Below, piece by piece: positions 58,764-64,000 of a DNA stretch of 64,000 nucleotides. Below the pieces are notes generated by a model. The model saw only the letters and a program-made list of their open reading frames with translations. It did no database searches and was not told where the DNA came from. The first letter of the stretch is position 1, and every line of letters begins with the position of its first letter. The stretch is from SOIA01 sp964346585 (GTDB lineage Bacteria > Acidobacteriota > Aminicenantia > Aminicenantales > Aminicenantaceae), in the NCBI GenBank assembly GCA_964346585.1, contig CAYFVQ010000153.1:9258-73257 (forward strand), read 5' to 3'. Both the position numbers and the translations under genes were made by a program.

Positions 58764-60904
58764 CCTTGTACGCTGAAGTTATCCTTTCCCTGCCAGTCAG
58801 CCAGACTTTTATCTACACTGTCCCAGAGTCACTGCGTAGTAAAGCTCTGGTCGGGTCTCGAGTCCTTGTCCCTCTCGGTCAGAGGATGATGACCGGGTTT
58901 GTCGCGAAACTCAGGAAAAAAAGACTGTCTTCCGAGATTAAACTCAAAGAAATCGTGGATGTGCTGGATGAAGAACCTGTTTTTTCGTCTGCCTTCCTTT
59001 CCTTTACCAGAAAGTTAAGTGATTATTATTACTCCTCCTGGGGAGATGTGCTTCAGGCTTCTCTCCCCTCATCCTTTATTCTCAAGAGCCAGGCTAGGGT
59101 GTCTCTCACTGAAGTGGGGGAAGAGGCCGCCCTCCAGGAAGGCCTCACTGGGGAGGAAATGAAAGTCCTGAATCTCCTCAGAGGAAAAAATTACAGTCTG
59201 CATTTCCTGAAAAGAAAGTTGACGGTGAAAAATCTCCCGACTCTTCTTTCCCGTCTTGAGAAGAAAGGACTGGTTCAAACACAGAGAGATATTAAAAGGA
59301 AGAGGCCGAAAAGGGCACTCTCTGTGGCAAAAAGTGAATCTCAACTCGAAATGGATTTTTCGCTGGATGCCCATTCCCGGCAGATCGCCGATGAGATAGT
59401 ATCCGCACTCAGGCAGCCGGTTTTTTCTTCATTCTTTCTTTATGGGCCTGCAGAAAAAAGGGAATCTGTTTATTTTTATCTGATCAGAAGAATTCTTGAG
59501 GGGGGGAGAAAAGCGTTGTTTTTGGTTCCTGAGATCGCTTCCACCCAGACTTTGAGAGAGAAGTTTGAAAAGAGACTGGGAGAAAAAGTGGCCCTTCTTC
59601 ACAGTCGATTAACCGAGAAGGAGAGAGAGATCGAGTGGCTGAGAATAAAAGAGGGGGAAGCAGATATTGTCGTCGGGCCTCGTTCAGCTCTTTTTGCCCC
59701 AGTTGATAATCTGGGCTTAGTCGTTGTTGATGAAGAACAGGACGAGTCCTTCTTCCAGCAGGAGAGTCCAAGCTATGATGCCAGGAAGGGTGCCTGGATA
59801 CGGGCCAAGCAGGAGAAAGCAGGTTTGGTTTATGGTTCAGAGATCCCCTCAGTCAGTGCTTTTTACAGAGCCAGGAAGAAGGGATATCTGCTGAGTTTAA
59901 AAGAAAGGAAAGAGAAGAAAAAAGTTGAAATTGTTGATGATAGACGAGAAAGAGACGTGGTTTCCCGCAGGCTTGCCGAGCGCATCGCGGTGAAATTGAA
60001 GAGGAAAGAGCCGATACTGGTATTCTTGAACCGGCGAGGTTATGCCTCGTATATTCTTTGCTCAAGCTGTAATTTTATCCCCCGTTGTGTTCGGTGTGAT
60101 GTGGCTCTGGCCTACCATAAAGGAGAAAAGAAGTTGGTTTGCCACGCCTGCGATTATTCGACCCCTGCTGTGGAGAATTGCCCGGATTGTGGCCGCAGGA
60201 TGATCAGAGGGCGGGGAGTGGGTGTCGAGGCAGTTGAGGAGAGATTGAAAAGGATTTTTCCCCAAGCCAGGACAGCCTCTTTTGCGACAGACCTGGACAG
60301 GAAAAACCAGAACAAGATCCTTGAGGAGTTCCGGAAAGGGAAAATTGACATTCTTGTTGGAACCCAGCTCTTGGCCCACCAGTTCGACCTTCATTCGGCA
60401 TCTTTAGTCTCTATCCTCTACCCTGAAACGCTCCTCACCTTATCCGACTACAGAGCCAGCCAGAAAACCTATCAGGCCGTTAGCCAGATGATGAGATTTC
60501 TCAGGGAAGATGGAGAGTCAGAGGCCATCATCCAGACGGCGCTTCCCCACCATTTCAGTATACGTCAGGCTGCATCCGGGGACTATATGTCTTTCTTTAG
60601 GGAAGAGCTGAATTTTCGACGTCTCATGAAATATCCCCCCTTCACTCATCTGGTTGAAATCCTGTTTCAAGGGGAGAAATTGAGATATGTGGCCAGACAA
60701 TCAAGAGAATTTTTAAACCGAGTGAAGGAGGCTTCAAAAGATGTTGAAATTTTGGGTCCGGCACTGGCGCCGGTTTCCATGTTGAGGGGGAGGAGCAGGG
60801 TTCAACTCATACTCAAAGCGAGAAAAAAGATAGACCTGGATGATGTTCTTGAGAAATTCCTAAAATCGGTCAAAGTAAGAAAATCTATCCTCATCCATGA
60901 TTGA
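58760..60904 (+). CDS. priA: PriA-like primosomal protein with degenerate ATPase motifs
   Basis: The 714-residue protein overlaps the glycosylase by four bases (ATGA). The DNA-binding N terminus (YAEVILSLPVSQTFIYTVPE, GSRVLVPLGQRMMTGFVAKL) and the zinc cluster (CSSCNFIPRCVRCDVALAYH, CHACDYSTPAVENCPDCG) are typical PriA. The helicase core is not. The Walker A GVTGSGKTEV is replaced by GPAEKRESV at residues 229-237, DEEH is DEEQD (324-328), GSATPS is GSEIPS, and QVAGRAGR is QMMRFLRE near residues 576-583. ATP hydrolysis is therefore unlikely. It may act as a structural loader of the replication-restart complex, as proposed for some other ATPase-deficient PriA proteins. A terminator starts one base after the stop. 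Confidence 0.9.
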   Translation: MTLYAEVILSLPVSQTFIYTVPESLRSKALVGSRVLVPLGQRMMTGFVAKLRKKRLSSEIKLKEIVDVLDEEPVFSSAFLSFTRKLSDYYYSSWGDVLQASLPSSFILKSQARVSLTEVGEEAALQEGLTGEEMKVLNLLRGKNYSLHFLKRKLTVKNLPTLLSRLEKKGLVQTQRDIKRKRPKRALSVAKSESQLEMDFSLDAHSRQIADEIVSALRQPVFSSFFLYGPAEKRESVYFYLIRRILEGGRKALFLVPEIASTQTLREKFEKRLGEKVALLHSRLTEKEREIEWLRIKEGEADIVVGPRSALFAPVDNLGLVVVDEEQDESFFQQESPSYDARKGAWIRAKQEKAGLVYGSEIPSVSAFYRARKKGYLLSLKERKEKKKVEIVDDRRERDVVSRRLAERIAVKLKRKEPILVFLNRRGYASYILCSSCNFIPRCVRCDVALAYHKGEKKLVCHACDYSTPAVENCPDCGRRMIRGRGVGVEAVEERLKRIFPQARTASFATDLDRKNQNKILEEFRKGKIDILVGTQLLAHQFDLHSASLVSILYPETLLTLSDYRASQKTYQAVSQMMRFLREDGESEAIIQTALPHHFSIRQAASGDYMSFFREELNFRRLMKYPPFTHLVEILFQGEKLRYVARQSREFLNRVKEASKDVEILGPALAPVSMLRGRSRVQLILKARKKIDLDDVLEKFLKSVKVRKSILIHD

Positions 60905-60985
60905 AAAAAGGGGACAGGCCCCTTTTTGAGAGACTGTCCTATTCAGCCTTTAAGTGATGGAAGAGAAGGACTGCCCCTTCTTCGA
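60905..60985. terminator. Terminator hairpin within a palindromic repeat
   Basis: AAAAAGGGG-ACAGG-CCCCTTTTT (60905-60927) directly after the priA stop is a strong intrinsic terminator. It is the left arm of a partial element whose core continues to about 60985 (AAGTGATGGAAGAGAAGGAC, GCCCC). Confidence 0.8.
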
Positions 60986-61103
60986 CCGGATGAGAGTCTT
61001 AGTTTGGGGGAAGTAGAGAGATAGATTTTTTTGAGTGAGATTCGGTCCCTGAGCGGAATCTCAGAGATTTTAAAAGTTCAAAAAAAAGTGTGGTTATGTC
61101 TGA

Positions 61104-61703
61104 TTATGCGTCTGCGTAGTCAGCGAAGTAGATTGTTAAATAGCCTGTGGCCTGCACAGGATGGCCGGCTATGTCTTCTCCATAAAATGTGACCTGAGCC
61201 ACGACTTGTAATGATCTTGTTACAGGTGCACCAATTATATCGCTTAGTGGGAGAGCGGCTTCCGCCTGTTCTCGGACAATAACAAATTCAATGCTTGCGC
61301 TGGAATCGATGTCTATTCCGACTGAGAGGCGCCCCTGGAATGTCGCGGGGACAGATGTCGACGCCATATTCAGAGAATCAACGTAGGTGTATCTGATCTC
61401 ATACGTATGAATAAAAATTCTGTTCTGGTACGACGGACCGGCCCCGATGCTTTCCGGTTCCTTGAGTTTGGCCTCGAGTGTGGCAGAGACAATATCTGCG
61501 ACAATGGTGCCAGTAATAGGATCACCTTCAATCACGTCTGATTGGAGAAAGTCTGCGGTGTCTCCCCCATCTGTATGACCGATAACTTCTGTAACCAGAA
61601 GTATGCTGTTGCTTGCGTGTTCATCGCGAATTTGGCAGGAAACTAGGACTAAGACACACGGGAGAATGGCCAGTATTTTCAAAACAAATTTTGTTTTTTT
61701 CAT
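61104..61703 (-). CDS. Lipoprotein downstream of pilQ
   Basis: This 199-residue protein has a lipoprotein signal (FVLKILAILPCVLVLVSC, Cys23). The mature part is beta-rich with acidic loops (VIGHTDGGDTADFLQSDVIE, FIHTYEIRYTYVDSLNMAS, SLQVVAQVTFYGEDIAGHPV). I do not recognise a family. It starts 12 bases after the pilQ stop on the same strand, so it is probably cotranscribed and could help the secretin reach or stay in the outer membrane; that role is inference. Confidence 0.7.
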   Translation of the reverse strand: MKKTKFVLKILAILPCVLVLVSCQIRDEHASNSILLVTEVIGHTDGGDTADFLQSDVIEGDPITGTIVADIVSATLEAKLKEPESIGAGPSYQNRIFIHTYEIRYTYVDSLNMASTSVPATFQGRLSVGIDIDSSASIEFVIVREQAEAALPLSDIIGAPVTRSLQVVAQVTFYGEDIAGHPVQATGYLTIYFADYADA

Positions 61704-61715
61704 TTTTACACCCTG

Positions 61716-63920
61716 TTATTGAATTATTCTGGGAGTAATGAAGATGAGCAGCTCCCTGTGCTGCTTTGTGCGTGCAAAATTCTTGAAGAGGAGTCCCAGA
61801 ATTGGGATTTTATGTAGAAAAGGAACTTTTTCTCGGGTGATGGAGTCTTCAGTTCTGTAAATTCCTCCGATCACAGTCGTCCCACCGTCAGGGATCATAA
61901 CCCTTGTGGTTGCACTTTGAGTCGTAATCGGAGGAATCCCGTTAACCAGGTTGGCGAAGTCAGCCGCATCGTTCCTGATGACGATGTCCATGATGATGGT
62001 TCCCTCTGCTGTGATTTGGGGTGTGGCTCTCAACTCTAAGGCGGCGTTCTGGAACCGGACAGAGGTGGTGAAATTTGCAACTGTCTGAATAGGGATCTGT
62101 CGACCCTGGATAATTTCAGCCTGGTGATTGTTCTGTGTTGTTATCGATGGAGAGGAGATGATACGTCCCTCACCTGAAGTCTCCAGAGCAGAAAGCGCCA
62201 AATCGATTATAGCGGTATTCATGACATTGGCGAAAGAGATGCCTACTGTTGTGCTGAAAGAAGGGGCAGGAAGGTTTATCGCATAACCGCCCAGTGGCCC
62301 ACCAATTCCTCTCGTGACGACTCCCTGAGGGATCATCGCTCCGTCAACGTTTATACTGTTCGGGAATTGGAGGGATGTTGGATTTCCGTGGAAAGGATCC
62401 ATATCCCCTCGAAAGCCCCATTGAATACCAAGGTTTTTGACAAAATTGGACGTGGCCTCGACAACTCGAGCCTCGATGGAGACTTGCGGAGTCGGCGTGT
62501 CGAGCACGGCTATGAGCTGTTCCAGAAGATCGAATCTGTCTATCACATCCGAAATGATCAGCGTGTTCGTCCGTTCATCGATGATCAGTTCTCCTCGGGT
62601 GGAGATTTTATTGACCAGAAGAGTCCGGATATCTCCTGCTCGGGCGTAGGAGAGTTCGTAGTATTTAGTCTGGAGAGGTCCGGCCAGTTCCCGGCTCTCC
62701 TCTAACCTTCTTCGTTCTTCTTCTTCCCGGGTGAGAGTCGCGACGGTGGCGATCCGAAGGATATTCCCTTCGATGGTTCTCCCGAATTTATGCTGTCGTA
62801 AAATGATATCCAGAGCTTGATCCCAGGGGATGTATCTTAAATCGCAGGTGACAGCTCCTCTGACTTCCGGGTCGAAGATAACGTTCAATCCAGCAAAATC
62901 CGCAATCCAAAGGATAACGTCCCGAATGTCTGCTTCATAGAACCTCAGAGCTCCGATGATTTCTCCAGTGTACCTGTCTTCACGGCTCACAATAGCCGCT
63001 GGCCGGGTCACTTCTTCCGGAGGTTCGACTTCCGGCTTAACCGGCGGTTTTTCTGGCACAGGTTCGATGGGTTTCGGAGGGACTTCGACTTCTGGCTTTG
63101 GAGTGGGAAGAGTGGGGATAGCCCTGGTCACAGGCCCCTTGGTGAAAGAAGCCAGAATTTCATCTCTGTCAATGTCCAGAGTGTAGTATCGGGGCTCAGA
63201 CAGGTCGAACACCAGTCGGGCGATTGTATGAGGACTTTCTCTCTGGAATTGTCCTGTTCTCACTCTGAAGATTCCCAGTCTCTGGACAGGATAGGTGTAT
63301 GTCGGGTCAGGATAAAGAGTATCGAAAAAGTCGACAACCAAACGGAGAGGATTTTCCAGAGCGAAGACCTGGGATATGGCTTCCGCACTCAGTTTGGCAG
63401 TGACCTCGAGGCTGTCTGTTCTCTCTATAATCCCGACTCCCACGAATTGAATGGCTTTTTTGGGTATCGCTCTGAGTTTTTCTTCGGTTTCAGATGTGAG
63501 GATGTATCCGTTGAGTGTCCTTTGAATCCTGTTCAACTCAACAACCGTGTATCCGCTGGAGGCGTAGAATCGATAGGGAACTTTCTCTAATAGCTGTATG
63601 AGAAGGCGGGCGGTCTCAGCTCCTGTTTTTTCGATCTTGATGTCTTCAACGACTAAAGATTCCCTTAGGTCGATCTGAGTCTCTGGTTCAGTAGTCACCT
63701 TGTCCAGATCAATAACAATCGTCGCTGGGCCGGTCTCGGCGTAATATGTTCCTCTGATCTGGAGAGGTCCGCTTGTTTCCAGAAATATGAGAGTGTTGAG
63801 CTCTTCTGTTTGAACAGAAATCTTATTTATACTGACTGAGGATTGGCTGCTGGCATAGCCCCACAACAGGGAAAGAAAACAAAATAAAGCTAGAACCTGG
63901 AATATTTTTTTCTTTTTCAT
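61716..63920 (-). CDS. pilQ: Type IV pilus secretin PilQ
   Basis: The 734-residue protein has a signal peptide (IFQVLALFCFLSLLWGYASS) and two AMIN domains in the first 270 residues, which bind peptidoglycan. A proline-rich linker follows (PKPEVEVPPKPIEPVPEKPP). An STN/N0 domain (FYEADIRDVILWIADFAGLN, VTCDLRYIPWDQALDIIL) and a secretin_N domain (YYELSYARAGDIRTLLVNKI) come next. The C-terminal secretin channel has VSIEARVVEATSNFVKNLGI, SSPSITTQNNHQAEIIQGRQ, VMIPDGGTTVIGGIYRTEDS and KIPILGLLFKNFARTKQHRE. It forms the outer-membrane pore for pili. The GAGGAG site precedes the ATG, which overlaps the upstream gene. Confidence 0.95.
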   Translation of the reverse strand: MKKKKIFQVLALFCFLSLLWGYASSQSSVSINKISVQTEELNTLIFLETSGPLQIRGTYYAETGPATIVIDLDKVTTEPETQIDLRESLVVEDIKIEKTGAETARLLIQLLEKVPYRFYASSGYTVVELNRIQRTLNGYILTSETEEKLRAIPKKAIQFVGVGIIERTDSLEVTAKLSAEAISQVFALENPLRLVVDFFDTLYPDPTYTYPVQRLGIFRVRTGQFQRESPHTIARLVFDLSEPRYYTLDIDRDEILASFTKGPVTRAIPTLPTPKPEVEVPPKPIEPVPEKPPVKPEVEPPEEVTRPAAIVSREDRYTGEIIGALRFYEADIRDVILWIADFAGLNVIFDPEVRGAVTCDLRYIPWDQALDIILRQHKFGRTIEGNILRIATVATLTREEEERRRLEESRELAGPLQTKYYELSYARAGDIRTLLVNKISTRGELIIDERTNTLIISDVIDRFDLLEQLIAVLDTPTPQVSIEARVVEATSNFVKNLGIQWGFRGDMDPFHGNPTSLQFPNSINVDGAMIPQGVVTRGIGGPLGGYAINLPAPSFSTTVGISFANVMNTAIIDLALSALETSGEGRIISSPSITTQNNHQAEIIQGRQIPIQTVANFTTSVRFQNAALELRATPQITAEGTIIMDIVIRNDAADFANLVNGIPPITTQSATTRVMIPDGGTTVIGGIYRTEDSITREKVPFLHKIPILGLLFKNFARTKQHRELLIFITPRIIQ

Positions 63921-64000
63921 CTTCGCTCCTCTGTTTGAATTTCTTTGACTATGTCTTTTGGCTTAAATAAAGGAGATCCTCTTTCTTGTGTCTTGCGGAA
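63917..64000 (-). CDS. Probable PilP C terminus, 5' part outside window
   Basis: On the minus strand one frame is open from the window edge to a TGA overlapping the pilQ ATG (ATGA). It reads FRKTQERGSPLFKPKDIVKE, then IQTEERR. Many PilP lipoproteins end with a similar basic segment, and pilP normally precedes pilQ, so this is the likely 3' end of pilP. Only 27 codons are visible. Confidence 0.5.
   Translation of the reverse strand, partial: FRKTQERGSPLFKPKDIVKEIQTEERR

Overview
The window comes from a Gram-negative bacterium of moderate GC content. Outer-membrane machinery is present: an Omp85/BamA-like protein, TamB, a FadL-type porin, MsbA, a type IV pilus secretin and many lipoproteins. 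The mix fits an uncultured lineage such as Candidatus Aminicenantes or a related Acidobacteriota group: secreted peptidases with FN3 domains, an exported D-aminoacylase, a beta-propeller remnant, an acyl-CoA carboxylase cluster, and many dispersed palindromic intergenic repeats. That placement is inference from gene content; no rRNA gene is present to confirm it.

Layout. About 0-5.3 kb holds a truncated Tat-exported protein, a TPR lipoprotein, a DUF3795 protein, an unrecognised lipoprotein and an exported D-aminoacylase. About 5.5-14.5 kb is an accessory secretome region with a GNAT and a methyltransferase converging on a shared terminator, then a beta-helix protein, a subtilase with four FN3 domains and a lipoprotein with an EF-hand-like loop, all on the plus strand with long 5' leaders, then two small envelope genes and a decayed copy of the beta-helix gene. 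About 14.9-21.1 kb is minus-strand: a GT1-type glycosyltransferase, an ECF sigma / anti-sigma / HEAT-TPR operon and a NapH/NosR-type polyferredoxin. About 21.3-30.3 kb runs on the plus strand: a small zinc-ribbon protein, hslVU with an FN3 lipoprotein and a fumarylacetoacetase-family enzyme, an FSA-type transaldolase, and a three-subunit acyl-CoA carboxylase (carboxyltransferase, biotin carboxylase, BCCP). About 30.7-37.5 kb is an outer-membrane assembly module: tamB, an Omp85 protein with about seven POTRA repeats, and a SurA-N-like chaperone without a PPIase domain. About 37.8-50.7 kb carries fabD, pgsA, mutS, clpB, a Nfu protein, a FadL-like porin, galU, a C45-type peptidase and small genes. 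About 51-61 kb has tRNA-Phe and a tightly packed plus-strand run: glycosyltransferase, DUF465 protein, an ASADH-like pseudoenzyme, msbA, yicC, gmk, coaBC, a family 4 uracil-DNA glycosylase and priA. The right end is a minus-strand pilus cluster (pilP end, pilQ, lipoprotein).

Two things stand out. First, two housekeeping-family proteins have lost their catalytic motifs: a PriA without a Walker A or motif VI, and an aspartate-semialdehyde-dehydrogenase-like protein without its Cys/His/Arg. Second, the gaps are filled by several structured repeat families: about 100-110 bp nested palindromes with a shared core and exchangeable outer arms, elements ended by CCTGRATTRTTCA inverted repeats, TCATTGCGAGC repeats and a GTCGCGTCTCAA motif. 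Many sit at gene 3' ends and probably act as terminators. I found no CRISPR array, transposase, prophage or recognisable defence system, and no complete new system I could defend; the best leads are in the findings.
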